From the NCBI GenBank assembly GCA_950097015.1, contig CATNEN010000001.1:14501001-14565000 (forward strand): a DNA stretch of 64,000 bases. Reading direction: 5' to 3'. This stretch comes from Macrostomum hystrix (taxonomy: Eukaryota; Platyhelminthes; Macrostomidae). The translations under genes and the position numbers were made by a program. Shown here piece by piece: positions 10,269 through 20,583 of this stretch (position 1 is its first letter; each line of letters opens with the position of its first letter). The notes beneath the pieces were generated by a model that worked only from the letters and a program-made list of their open reading frames with translations, was not told where the DNA came from and did no database searches.

Positions 10269-11162
10269 CTAGGGAGAAGTAGTTTGAGTAGGAGGGTTCT
10301 CAACTGAGCTGTTTGCTGGCAGTGGAGCGTCCTGCAGCTTGTTTGAAATCCAGTCCCGTTTGCTAGCTTTGCTTGTATCGTCCCAGTCATTCTCTAGCAA
10401 ATCAGAAAGGGTTTGGCCAGCAATGTTCTTCAAGCTATACATCCGTGGTCCGATGTGCTCAAATAGGAACTGAAGCGAGTCAGCCGACTGCCACTGAGCA
10501 GCTAGATGGACAGCTGTGTTGCCGAGCTTGTCAGGCGCAAGAAGGCATTCGGTACCGATCTCCTTCACCAGCCACTTCAGAGTGGAATTGCGGTGAGTGT
10601 TTCTGGCTGCAAAGTGAACAGCACTTCTGCCAAATTTGTCCAATTTAAAAAAGCATTTAGTTCCGATTTCTTCTTTGAGGAATTCCATCGAGTCAACTCC
10701 TTGATACCAAGCAGCCAGGTGGACAACCGTGTCACCGTCCTCGTCAGGATCTGTGAGACAGTCGCTACCAAGCTGCCGAACCAACCACTTCATCGACGAG
10801 TTGTTAAAGACGTTCATTGCGGCGAAATGAGCAGCCGTGCGGCCGTACCTTCCGCTGACCCAGAAGCAGTCCAGTCCGAGATGGTCGCCGATCAGCTGAA
10901 GCCAGGCGTACCCCTGGTTTTCTGCGGCCACGTGTACCGGAGTTTCATCCCATCGATTTCTGCCAGTTAGGCAGCTCTTGCCAAGCGTAAAGATCAGCAG
11001 CCTCAGGCATTGCAGATGGACTGGTCGGCGCGTCACGTGATGTACCACAGACTCGGTGCAAATGCCAGCCGTCATAGTGATATTTCTGTCCAGCCGGACG
11101 CACATTCGAAGCAGCTGCGAGCTGTCATTGGCTTCCAGTGCTGCTCTGAGCCTTCTTTCCAT
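10269..11162 (-). CDS. Ankyrin-repeat protein, kinase-less paralogue of the neighbouring kinase
   Basis: A 297-residue single-exon frame. Its N terminus matches the kinase gene's first exon (LQCLRLLI, ETPVHVAA, SADSLQFLFEHIGPRM), so the two arose by tandem duplication. It has five or six ankyrin units of about 35 residues (TPVHVAA, TAAHFAA, TVVHLAA, SAVHFAA, TAVHLAA), about two more than the kinase gene. It ends in a genuine TAG where the paralogue has a splice donor, so no kinase domain follows. Ankyrin repeats bind proteins. A kinase-less copy could act as a competitor or scaffold for the kinase's partner, but that is inference. A minus-strand AATAAA lies at 10113-10108. An upstream exon cannot be excluded. 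Confidence 0.82.
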   Translation of the reverse strand: MERRLRAALEANDSSQLLRMCVRLDRNITMTAGICTESVVHHVTRRPVHLQCLRLLIFTLGKSCLTGRNRWDETPVHVAAENQGYAWLQLIGDHLGLDCFWVSGRYGRTAAHFAAMNVFNNSSMKWLVRQLGSDCLTDPDEDGDTVVHLAAWYQGVDSMEFLKEEIGTKCFFKLDKFGRSAVHFAARNTHRNSTLKWLVKEIGTECLLAPDKLGNTAVHLAAQWQSADSLQFLFEHIGPRMYSLKNIAGQTLSDLLENDWDDTSKASKRDWISNKLQDAPLPANSSVENPPTQTTSP

Positions 11163-11687
11163 TCTTTGACCTCGCAGTCTCTGCCTCTAGAAGCGACTCA
11201 GGTAAATTGAGCAAACAAATGAAGATTCTTGCTTGGAACTCCAGCAACAGCTCGAGAAGGTGAAACGTGCCTAGAAATGCGTAGAAGATCGGCCCAAGAA
11301 GTAGCTTATTGGCCTACAATCTCGAGATGTATGAGCAGTGGGCTGTGTGTGCTGCGCGCGCACCTCTGTTGCGGGGTCGAAAATTATGTACAACGCGACA
11401 GAAAAACATCTTGCTTTGCTGTTGCATTTTATTTTTAGAAATGATGTAAAATGTCCTTATGGTCAATATGCTTCTATATTCTTTATGCAGTTAATAGATA
11501 AAACAAGTGTACTGGCTTTAATTGGTTAGTTTAGAATTTCATGCCGCTATTTATTGGGGCAATGTGTCACCCCCACTTCAGATAACGACAAACGACAGAC
11601 GATTAAACGACACTAGGAGTATAAGGACTGAAAACAATACGTTTCTTAGAAAATGTTTAGGAGGTAGACATTGTAAGTGCCTGTCGG
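11163..11687. other. Intergenic, 5' flank of the ankyrin gene
   Basis: No gene, RNA or repeat recognised. Confidence 0.5.
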
Positions 11688-11745
11688 CGGTCTGTGGCAG
11701 AGTTAACGTATTTGCCTCTCGCACCAAGGTCCCTAAACTCAATTA
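11688..11745 (+). mobile_element. SINE head fragment (first family)
   Basis: Carries a degraded A box (GTGGCAGAGTTAACG), then TTGCCTCTCGCACCAAGGTCC, the same head as at 46243. It is cut off exactly where the 20 bp array begins. Confidence 0.8.
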
Positions 11746-12483
11746 GCTAAATCAACTCACCTGTGGCAAAATCGACTCAACTGTAGCTAAATCGACTCAT
11801 CTGTAGCTAAATCGACTCATCTGTACCTAAATCGACTCATCTGTACCTAAATCGACTCACCTGTAGTTAAATCGACTCACCTGTAGCTATATCGACTCAC
11901 CTGTAGCTATATCGACTCACCTGTAGCTAAATCGACTCACCTGTAGCTAAATCGACTCACCTGTAGCCAAATCGACTCACCTGTAGTTAAATCGACTCAC
12001 CTGTGGCAAAATCGACTCACCTGTAGTTAAATCGACTCACCTGTAGCTAAATCGACTCACCTGTAGTTAAATTGACTCACCTGTAGTTAAATTGACTCAC
12101 CTTGTAGCTAAATCGACTCACCTGTAGCTATATCGACTCACCTGTAGCTAAATTGACTCACCTGTAGCTATATCGACTCACCTGTAGCTAAATCGACTCA
12201 CCTGTAGCCAAATCGACTCACCTGTAGCTATATCGACTCACCTGTAGTTAAATCGATTCACCTTGTAGCTAAATCGACTCATCTGTAGCTAAATCGACTC
12301 ACCTGTAGCTAAATCGACTCACCTGTAGCTAAATCGACTCACCTGTAGCTAAATCGACTTACCTGTAGCTATATCGACTCACCTGTAGTTAAATCGACTC
12401 ACCTTGTAGCTAAATCGACTCATCTGTAGCTAAATCGAATCACCTGTGGCTAAATCGACTCTGTAAATAAATCGACTCACCAA
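11746..12483. repeat. 20 bp minisatellite, about 37 copies
   Basis: Unit ATCGACTCACCTGTAGCTAA with point variants and occasional 21 bp units. Most units contain the E-box hexamer CACCTG. Begins directly at a truncated SINE. Confidence 0.96.
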
Positions 12484-12689
12484 GATCTTAAGAAATCGAA
12501 AGCTATCGGGAACGATGTCATCAAAAGGTTAAAGTGGTTCAATTTGCAAAAGTAATTAATCTGTTTCGAAAAAAATCTAAGCGAAGCGAATGTAGCTCGT
12601 ATGTAGCGTATCGTAAAAGAGAAACTAAATTGATTACTCAAAACTCCGAAGCATACTACTCATGTGAGAACATATAGAATTTGTAGAAG

Positions 12690-13066
12690 AAGTGGGTCAT
12701 CGACTCTTTTTAGGTTATTCGGCCCGACTACAAAGGAGCAAAGAAGTCTTCAAGAAGAGGAACCCGCAGTGGCCTCATAACAGCCGAGTGATGAAATCTA
12801 TTCCTTGGCGTGTGATCCCTAAAAGCACTGACCCCGCAGATCTTGCGTTTACAGAGTTCGACTCAATGTGGACTCAAGATATTCTCTGCATAGAAGTGTC
12901 TGAGTAATAGCTCCGTGCAGACATCGAATACCAAATATCGGCCGAGACTACAAAGGAAGAAGTTACCTCAGCGCTATAATTATTGATTACACCTGCCCTA
13001 ATCGGGTCAGATGTGCAGCCGACAGCACAGCCGCAGCTATTGCGCGGCGCATCTGAAGGCTGCGTA
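12690..13066 (+). other. Possible decayed transposable-element coding fragment
   Basis: Two short open stretches. The second (about 12941-13056) reads RDYKGRSYLSAIIIDYTCPN, which loosely recalls the end of a reverse transcriptase or similar polyprotein. It stops shortly before a SINE. I cannot assign a family. Confidence 0.3.
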
Positions 13067-13277
13067 CGGCTGTTCAGTCCATGGACTGGGGGGACGCCAC
13101 ACCCACCTTCAATTATCCCAGCTAATGCTGGTACCCATTTAACAGCTGGGTGAACTGAAGCAATGCAGAGTTAAGTGTCTTGCTAAAGGACACAATTTTT
13201 TTAAGTGGAGACGGGAATCGAACCCCCGACCTTCAAGTCGTGAGTCCGACGCCCTAACCACTAGGCTACAACCTCTC
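13067..13277 (-). mobile_element. tRNA-derived SINE (second family)
   Basis: The right end, read on the minus strand, is a tRNA-like head: A box TAGCCTAGTGGTTAGGG, anticodon-loop position reading CAC, B box GGTTCGATTCC. The T stem and anticodon stem have mismatches, so it is not a functional tRNA. A body follows with TGTCTTGCTAAAGGACAC and GCTGGTACCCATTTAACAGC blocks, like the conserved central domain of widespread animal SINEs (MetaSINE-like, from memory). Related pieces lie at 9841 and 23545. Confidence 0.8.
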
Positions 13278-13369
13278 AGCGCAAGGAATATACAAGTACT
13301 TTCGATGCAGGCACCTCTTTAGAAATCAAGCAGCTACGAGATCACTGACAGAAGAACTACCAAGGGGGT

Positions 13370-13562
13370 ATTTCAACATCCCCACTGACTATTTCACAAT
13401 TGATCCCAAACCGAATGACCGATTTTTGTGAAAGTCACACCCATATGGATCGAAATTTTCCGCCCCTAACTATGAACTAATTTTCAAAACCGTCCGACGA
13501 GATAGTCAGCAAGTCTTTGTTGAAGGCCCTGAAGACAAGGATAGCTAACATTGCTATGATTA
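13370..13562 (-). repeat. Dispersed repeat family, copy 1
   Basis: Read on the minus strand it matches 29935-30115 and, more loosely, 32105-32285. Shared core: TTTCACAAAAATCGGTCATT, then CGGTTT. Type of element unknown. Confidence 0.7.
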
Positions 13563-13928
13563 AACCCACTGAGGCAAATTCATATAGGTTCAAATATATA
13601 ATAACAAAATAAATTAAGATTGGTTATTTAATTGTTAAAAAATTTTACTATTCTGCGCCGGGAATGTGTTGTCTATGGTAATTTTTGGTGAGATTATTTG
13701 ACAAAAACTAGGACATTATATCATATAATCTCCTCGAAATAAGGAGCATTATATGGAACATTGAAGTGAACTTTGAATTCGGCTTTTATGTTTTGCCACC
13801 ACTGACTGACTGGCTGCTTCGTGACTGTACCTTCGTGAGAAATTTATTTTTTGTCTATGGTCGGAATCAAATGGTCTAAACTATCAATCAGATGGGATGC
13901 CCCCGAAAATAAGCAATCGAATTTCATA

Positions 13929-14066
13929 TATGATAAACGCCGTTAATTCATCATAGTCTATGGTTAGAATGTCCGAGGCTGCGCTACGCTCGCCTCGAGA
14001 CCATTAAACGCAGCCTCGGACATTCCAACCACAGATTGTGAATTAAACGGCGTTTTATAATTTACA
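13929..14066. repeat. Foldback inverted repeat, arms of about 55 nt
   Basis: Left arm 13929-13983 and right arm 14009-14062 are imperfect reverse complements. They include a perfect AATGTCCGAGGCTGCG core and outer AACGCCGT/ACGGCGTT blocks. The loop is about 25 nt. It looks like a small foldback or MITE-type element. Confidence 0.8.
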
Positions 14067-14666
14067 TAAAGTTACATTTACATAAAGTTAAATTTACATA
14101 AATTCACATATATATATTAAATACATTTTTACAGACATATTATGTGGAGCCGACATGGTTCCATGATAAAATTTCGATGATGCAAATTCGAAATACAATG
14201 GTCTGTCTAAGCTGTTAAGGCAAGAAGGTTTAAATTTTCTTAGTATCTTAGCTACTGAGAGGCTACTGAGAGTCAGTTGTTGTTGTACCAAGACACTCAT
14301 CACCAAGTTACAATTGCGTGTTGACACGATGTGTCAAAGGTCTGAACAGAAATGCATCATCTATTGAAATGGCCTTAATTGCTTATCTAACTTTTGGCTC
14401 TGAAATCATGCTGGTGCATCTATTTCTTTTGTAAATTCTGCGACTTCCGTAGGTGATACATCTGTTCACCTTTGTGTAAGATTCATGAAGTTTAGCATTT
14501 ACCACTGCTTTGCCTTTCCCTTCGGTGTACATACATACGGTTGTTAATACCGTATTCCGTGTCTTATCTAAGCTGGCTGACCTCCAGGCTAATACAAAAG
14601 CTGCAGTTTTATCCGACTAGTGCGTTTGTTTCTTTGCGCTTGGAAAACTGGCCCTCTAACCTGGAG
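14067..14666. other. 5' flank of the phospholipase B-like gene
   Basis: Starts with TTTACATAAA-type short repeats. No gene seen. The phospholipase frame is open upstream of its ATG to about 14541, without a better start. Confidence 0.5.
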
Positions 14667-16487
14667 ATGAGCGCCCGCATTGTTCTAGTGCTGCCACTAT
14701 TGTGGCTGCTGCAAGCAGAGCTGCCATCAGCGAGTCGAGTGCACGACTTGCTGCACGAAGCCTCGGATAGTTCGCTGCGCGATTCTAGGACGCCAAACCA
14801 ATACGTGGTGAGCATGCGAGCTGACCAAGGGCAGCCTCAGCAGAAACCATCGGAGAAGCTCAACAATCCGAGACATCGGTACAGGATGAAGTTTCCGATT
14901 CCACAGGATGACGACACGATCATGGCGAGTGTCGTCTATCAGAAAGGCAAGTTCAAAATTGTCAGCGACTCCTGGGTGGATGACGCTCTGGCCTACGGTA
15001 TGATATCCCGCACGCTCAACAGCACGGGTTGGGACGTTCTGGACATTGTGACAGCAACTGGCAAGTCATTGAAGAACGACACAGCGGTGATGTACTCGGC
15101 TGGCCTTCTCGAAGGCTACCTGACAGCGGATCGCATAGCGCTGATGTACCGGAACTCCATGGCAATGCAATTCCCGACAGAGAACAGCCGCAAGGTGCTG
15201 TTTCCGAGAGTTCGCGAGTTCCTGACTCGCCAGTTCGACTGGGCGAGAAGCTTCGCCGCTGTGAATCAGCACTCTGCGTTTGGCAGGCACACTGGCTTCG
15301 TGATGGCCCAGCTGCAAGGCCTCATCGATGGCTACCTGATCAAGAACGTCTCGTCGCAGCGGGATCCTTTCGTGCTGCTCTTTTTGAATGCCGCAGGCGA
15401 TCTTGGCGACATTGTGACGGCGCTGAATGATACAAAGCCGGACTACTTCGAGCGAATGTCTCAAAAGGAGTTTAAGAATTTTGTGCAATCCGCCGGCCAT
15501 TGCTCCGCCCTCATTCGGGTGACGCCGGGACTCGAGCAGCTTTACATGGGACACTCGACCTGGTCCTCCTACTCCACCATGCTGCGCATGTACAAGCACT
15601 ATCGGCTAAGCCTAGCGGACCCTGACGCTGCAAGCAGCAGTGTATCGTTTTCAAGTTATCCGGGATCCCTGGAATCTATAGACGATTTCTACATCATGGA
15701 CAGCGGCTTGGTCATGCTTGAAACCACGAACCAGATTTTCAATATGTCGCTGTTTAAGTCGGTAAAGCCTGAGAGCCTATTGTCCTGGCAGCGGGTTCGG
15801 GTGGCCAATCAGATCGCGACCAACGGCAGTCACTGGGCGTGGGCCGTCAGCCAGCAGAACTCAGGAACCTACAACAACCAGTACATGATCATCGACCTAA
15901 GCCGCATACACGCGAACCAGTCCATCGACGACGGAGCCCTGACGGTGATCGAGCAGATCCCGACGCTGGTGGTGTCGTCGGACCAGTCCACCATCCTTCG
16001 CACCGGCTACTTTCCGTCCTACAATGTGCCCTTCCACGAGAGGATCTACAACCTGAGCGGCTACCCGGAGGTAGTGGCGAAGCGCGGCCTCGACTTCTCG
16101 TACCAGATGGCGCCTCGGGCGAAGATTTTCCGGCGAGAGGCGCCTCGGGTGTTCGACGCAGCCGGCATGGCGGCCGTCCTTCGCTTTAACGAGTTCGCCG
16201 ACGATCCCTACTCGGAGGGCGACGCCTGCAACAGCATCTGCTGCCGAAGGGACCTCCGGCCAGCTGGCAAGGAAGCGGCTGCATCGGGCTGTCTGGACTC
16301 CAAGTTCACTGACCTGGTTCTGGCCAGGTACATGACTAGCTACGCTGTCAGCGGACCCACCACTGGAAGCTCCAGCCGCGGTCTGCGGCCATTCTCCTGG
16401 CAACAGTTTCCCGGCGTTAGCCATGCTGGACTGCCTTCGGTGTACAACTTCAGCTGGGTGACAATGAGCCCGACGGTGCTGATTTAA
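14667..16487 (+). CDS. Phospholipase B-like protein (PLBD family), intronless
   Basis: A 606-residue single exon. The ATG at 14667 is chosen because it begins a clear signal peptide (MSARIVLVLPLLWLLQAEL). PLBD proteins are lysosomal, glycosylated Ntn-hydrolase-fold amidases or phospholipases; the catalytic cysteine becomes the N terminus of the large chain after self-cleavage. Here GHCSALI places that cysteine at residue 279. Other family marks are HSTWSSYSTMLR, YIMDSGLVMLETTN, SGTYNNQYMIID, DDPYSEGDACNSICCRRDL and the C-terminal AGLPSVYNFSWV. Several N-glycosylation sequons occur (NGSH, NVSS, NMSL, NLSG). Length fits animal PLBD1/PLBD2 and Drosophila lama. The lack of introns stands out among spliced neighbours. 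I cannot say whether PLBD1 or PLBD2 is closer. Confidence 0.95.
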   Translation: MSARIVLVLPLLWLLQAELPSASRVHDLLHEASDSSLRDSRTPNQYVVSMRADQGQPQQKPSEKLNNPRHRYRMKFPIPQDDDTIMASVVYQKGKFKIVSDSWVDDALAYGMISRTLNSTGWDVLDIVTATGKSLKNDTAVMYSAGLLEGYLTADRIALMYRNSMAMQFPTENSRKVLFPRVREFLTRQFDWARSFAAVNQHSAFGRHTGFVMAQLQGLIDGYLIKNVSSQRDPFVLLFLNAAGDLGDIVTALNDTKPDYFERMSQKEFKNFVQSAGHCSALIRVTPGLEQLYMGHSTWSSYSTMLRMYKHYRLSLADPDAASSSVSFSSYPGSLESIDDFYIMDSGLVMLETTNQIFNMSLFKSVKPESLLSWQRVRVANQIATNGSHWAWAVSQQNSGTYNNQYMIIDLSRIHANQSIDDGALTVIEQIPTLVVSSDQSTILRTGYFPSYNVPFHERIYNLSGYPEVVAKRGLDFSYQMAPRAKIFRREAPRVFDAAGMAAVLRFNEFADDPYSEGDACNSICCRRDLRPAGKEAAASGCLDSKFTDLVLARYMTSYAVSGPTTGSSSRGLRPFSWQQFPGVSHAGLPSVYNFSWVTMSPTVLI

Positions 16488-16827
16488 TCGTCGGAGTGAC
16501 AAGTGCTTTGAGAATCAAGTGACTCCTTCAAGTCAGTTCTATTTATCAGTTCTGCAGTTCTTGCTTCAAAATCTGTTCAAAATTCTATCTTTGTTAATTT
16601 GAATAATAATCGAATGAGATTTTAATATTTAAAGAGACAATATAAATATATTCCATTAGGTACATCAATACAATGATTTTTCCGAGTTATATTGGGCTTC
16701 AGCTTGGCTTTCCCGATTGTATTTTCAAAGAAAGAAGTCATAAAGTTTCTATAAGACTCCTGCGAACAGGGAGGTTGTAGCACGATTATCTATTCCGAGT
16801 CTTCACATGTGTCTTATCTAACCTGAC
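16488..16827. other. 3' flank of the PLBD gene
   Basis: AT-rich, no canonical AATAAA. Nothing else seen before the 16 bp array. Confidence 0.5.
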
Positions 16828-18472
16828 TCATCTCTCCCGTGTCTCATCTCTCCCGTGTCTCATCTCTCCCGTGTCTCATCTCTCCCGTGTCTCATCTCTC
16901 CCGTGTCTCATCTCTCCCGTGTCTCATCTCTCCCGTGTCTCATCTCTCCCGAGTCTCATCTCTCCCGTGTCTCATCTCTCCCGTGTCTCATCTCTCCCGT
17001 GTCTCATCTCTCCCGTGTCTCATCCCTCCCGTGTCTCATCCCTGCCGTGTCTAATCTTTCATGTGTCGCATCTCTCCCGTGTCTAATCTTTGATTTGTCG
17101 CATCTCTCCCGTGTCTTATCTCTCCCGTGTTTCATCTCTGCCGTGTCTCATCTCTCCCGTGTTTCATCTCTCCCGTGTCTTATCTTTCATGTGTCTCATC
17201 TCTCTTGTGTCTCATCTCTCCCGTGTTTCATTTCTCCCGTGTCTCATCTTTCATGTGTCTCATCTCTCTCATCCTCATGTCTCATCTCTACCCTGTCCCA
17301 TATCTGCCGTGTCTCATCTCTCCCCTGTCTCATCTCTCCCGCGTCTCATCTCTCCCGTGTCTCATCTCTCCTCTGTCTCATCTCTCCCGTGTCTCATCTC
17401 TCCCCTGTCTCTTCTCTCCCTTGTCTCATCTCTCCTCTGTCCCATCTCTCCTGTGTCTCATCTCTCCCGTGTCTCATCTCTCCCGTGTCTCATCTCTCCC
17501 GTGTCTAATCTTTGATTTGTCGCATCTCTCCCGTGTCTTATCTCTCCCGTGTTTCATCTCTGCCGTGTCTCATCTCTCCCGTGTTTCATCTCTCCCGTGT
17601 CTTATCTTTCATGTGTCTCATCTCTCTTGTGTCTCATCTCTCCCGTGTTTCATTTCTCCCGTGTCTCATCTTTCATGTGTCTCATCTCTCTCATCCTCAT
17701 GTCTCATCTCTACCCTGTCCCATATCTGCCGTGTCTCATCTCTCCCCTGTCTCATCTCTCCCGCGTCTCATCTCTCCCGTGTCTCATCTCTCCTCTGTCT
17801 CATCTCTCCCGTGTCTCATCTCTCCCCTGTCTCTTCTCTCCCTTGTCTCATCTCTCCTCTGTCCCATCTCTCCCGTGTCTCATCTCTCCCGTGTCTCATC
17901 TCTCCCGTGTCTCATCTCTCCCGTGTCTCATCTCTCCCCTGTCTCTTCTCTCCTTTGTCTCATCTCTCCTCTGTCCCATCTCTCCCGTGTCTCATCTCTC
18001 CCGTGTCTCATCGCTCACGTGTCTCATCTCTCCCGTGTCTCATCTCTCCCGTGTCTCATCTCTCCCGTGTCTCATCTCTCCCGTGTCTCATCTCTCCCGT
18101 GTCTCATCTCTCCCGTGTCTCATCTCTCCCGTGTCTCATCTCTCCCCTGTCTCTTCTCTCCTTTGTCTCATCTCTCCTCTGTCCCATCTCTCCCGTGTCT
18201 CATCTCTCCCGTGTCTCATCGCTCACGTGTCTCATCTCTCCCGTGTCTCATCTCTCCCGTGTCTCATCTCTCCCGTGTCTCATCTCTCCCCTGTCTCTTC
18301 TCTCGTTTGTCTCATCTCTCCTCTGTCCCATCTCTCCCGTGTCTCATCTCTCCCGTGTCTCATCTCTCCTGTGTCTCATCTCTCCCCTGTCTCATCTCTC
18401 CCGTGTCTCATCTCTCCATTGTCTCATCTCTCCCCTGTCTCATCTCTCCCCTGTCTCATGTCTCCCCTGACC
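16828..18472. repeat. 16 bp minisatellite (array A), about 103 copies
   Basis: Unit CTCATCTCTCCCGTGT on the plus strand. A block of 422 bp is duplicated in tandem: the marker TAATCTTTGATTTGTCGC occurs at 17084 and again at 17506. The same unit occurs, inverted, at 24079-24620 and 43018-44766. Because 16 is not a multiple of 3, all frames read through as Ser/Leu/Cys-rich false proteins. Confidence 0.97.
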
Positions 18473-19353
18473 CGTGAGTACTGGCACTCTCTTGTTTCGA
18501 AAGAATGTTCTCATGGTCTGGCAGGACAGATCTCAGTTAAAAAATTTCCACTTGCTGCATGGTTGCATCACATCTGCAGAAATTCCGTTGTCGAGTTTCA
18601 ATGGTTCTCTTGAGACAGTCCCTGTAGTCTGTTGCGTAGCCAATTTTCGGGCAATTTTAATATCCAACAACGAGATTCAAGAAGTGACCCGTCTCAAAAG
18701 AATTTCATTGTTCAGAGCACGCGCCAATCAAACGTATCAATCGAAATGAATCTGAAAGAACCATTGCTCGAGTTCATGCTAGAAATTGTTATATCCATAA
18801 AAGGCTGTGCTTCGATCGCATGGTTACTAAAATATGGTTCTAGGGCGGATGAAATAAAATTGAAAGTCTTTATAGAGAAATTTATGCATCCCAGCAAGCT
18901 AGTCAAATGGTCTAGATAACCATCTGTGTATCTGTGTGTGTGCGTCAGTGAGTGTGTGCTCAGTCATAACCAAAGCATGTTAAGCTCGGCTTTGATAGAA
19001 ATCAAATTTCAAATAATACCGGCGGTATTCTTTGTCTCTCTCTGTGTGTGTCTCCATGTGTACTCGAGAACAACTACTTCTAAGCAATGCCCAACAATGC
19101 ACACATGCATGGTATGGTATTTGCGCAATGACTTTGTGCAAAGCGACCTGTTTACAGAACAATTGTGCAGCGCAGTCAAAATATGTAATCAGAATTTATA
19201 GACTGGTTTAGAGAGACGCAGAGACAAGCTTTGGGGGAGATGGCGAATGCCCGCGTCGGGTAACTTCTAGATCAAGTATGCTTTCTGCGTACATTACGAG
19301 CGTATCTGTACTTAACATTGAGAAGAAGGTAGGAGGTGCAATTGAAGGAAGTT
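18473..19353. other. Intergenic, no gene seen
   Basis: Open frames here lack recognisable domains. A TG-rich stretch at 18926-18960 is low complexity. Confidence 0.5.
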
Positions 19354-20213
19354 TGAATGAAGTGAATAGACGGTGGAATGAAGTGAATAGACGGTGGAAT
19401 GAAGTGAATAGACGGTGGAATGAAGTGAATAGACGGTGGAATGAAGTGAATAGACGGTGGATGAAGTGAATAGACGGTGGAATGAAGTGAATAGACGGTG
19501 GAATGAAGTGAATAGACGGTAGAATGAAGGGAATAGACGGTAGAATGAAGGGAATAGACGGTAGAAGGAAGGGAATAGAGGGTGGAATTAGGGAAATAGA
19601 CGGTAGAATGAAGGGAATAGACGGTGGAATGAAGTGAATAGACGGTGGAATGAAGTGAATAGACGGTGGAATGAAGTGAATAGACGGTGGAATGAAGTGA
19701 ATAGACGGTAGAATGAAGTGAATAGACGGTAGAAGGAAGGTAATAGACGGTAGAAGGAAGGGAATAGACGGTAGAAGGAAGGGAATAGACGGTAGAAGGA
19801 TGGGAATAGACGGTAGAAGGAAGGGAATAGACGGTAGAATGAAGGGAATAGACGGTAGAAGGAAGGGAATAGACGGTAGAAGGAAGGGAATAGACGGTGG
19901 AATAAAGGGAATAGACGGTAGAAGGAAGGGAATAGAGGGTGGAATTAAGGGAATAGCCGGTGGAATGAAGGGAATAGACGGTAGAATGAAGGGAATAGAC
20001 GGTAGAATGAAGGGAATAGACGGTAGAATGAAGGGAATAGACGGTAGAAGGAAGGGAAGAGACGGTGGAATGAAGGGAATAGACGGTAAAAGGAAGGGAA
20101 GAGACGGTAGAATGAAGGGAATAGACGGTAGAAGGAAGGGAAGAGACGGTGGAATGAAGGGAATAGACGGTAGAACGAAGGGAATAGACAGTAGAAAGAA
20201 GGGAAAATTGAAT
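19354..20213. repeat. 21 bp minisatellite, about 41 copies
   Basis: Units built on GAATAGACGGTGGAATGAAG plus one base. Variants (GTAGAAGGAAGG) cluster in the right half. The period is a multiple of 3, so both strands show long false frames. Confidence 0.96.
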
Positions 20214-20571
20214 TAGGAAGTGAGAAGCGGGAGTATTAGTTGAGATAGAAAGATACTCATAAACGCTGGAAGAAAGAGATGCATTACCTTCACACACATT
20301 AGCATACCTTGTGTTAGCAAGACACAGCTTAGTGTGGAAGACTTCGCCACCTCACCTCCCACTATCAGACATGCCAGCCAATGGGAGTTGATCTGGAGCG
20401 CAGCTGATTGGGCCGGAACATGGCGCCAAAGCAGCACAGACCGGGACGCCCTTAGCAGAGCACCCGTCACACACTGAGCATGCAACCAATTTAAAAGCAG
20501 AATCAACAGTTTAATTTCAGCTGGCTGGTCAATCGGAAATAAATCGTAAAGGTTTACAACGAAACTGATAA
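20214..20571. other. 5' flank of the TIKI gene
   Basis: No gene. A pyrimidine-rich TTTAATTTCAG ends at 20520, 60 bp before the TIKI start codon. It could be a splice acceptor for an upstream non-coding exon or a spliced leader. Confidence 0.4.
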
Positions 20572-20583
20572 ATGGCCAGATGA
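20572..20583 (+). promoter_or_regulatory. Three-codon upstream ORF overlapping the TIKI start
   Basis: ATG GCC AGA TGA: the stop codon overlaps the TIKI ATG at 20580-20582 as ATGA. If the leader includes this ATG, the arrangement allows termination-reinitiation control. Seen in sequence; function inferred. Confidence 0.5.

Noticed and set aside
13205-13277. A tRNA-Val(CAC) gene on the minus strand
   Set aside because: Anticodon and T stems have mismatches and the sequence runs straight into a SINE body shared with another locus.
15066-15599. Minus-strand 177-residue frame
   Set aside because: Antisense shadow of the PLBD coding exon, with no domain of its own.
16839-18613. Long overlapping Ser/Leu/Cys-rich proteins in all three frames
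   Set aside because: The 16 bp unit has no stop in any frame, so every frame is open. No codon bias or domain; the same holds for 24036-24677 and 43019-44754.
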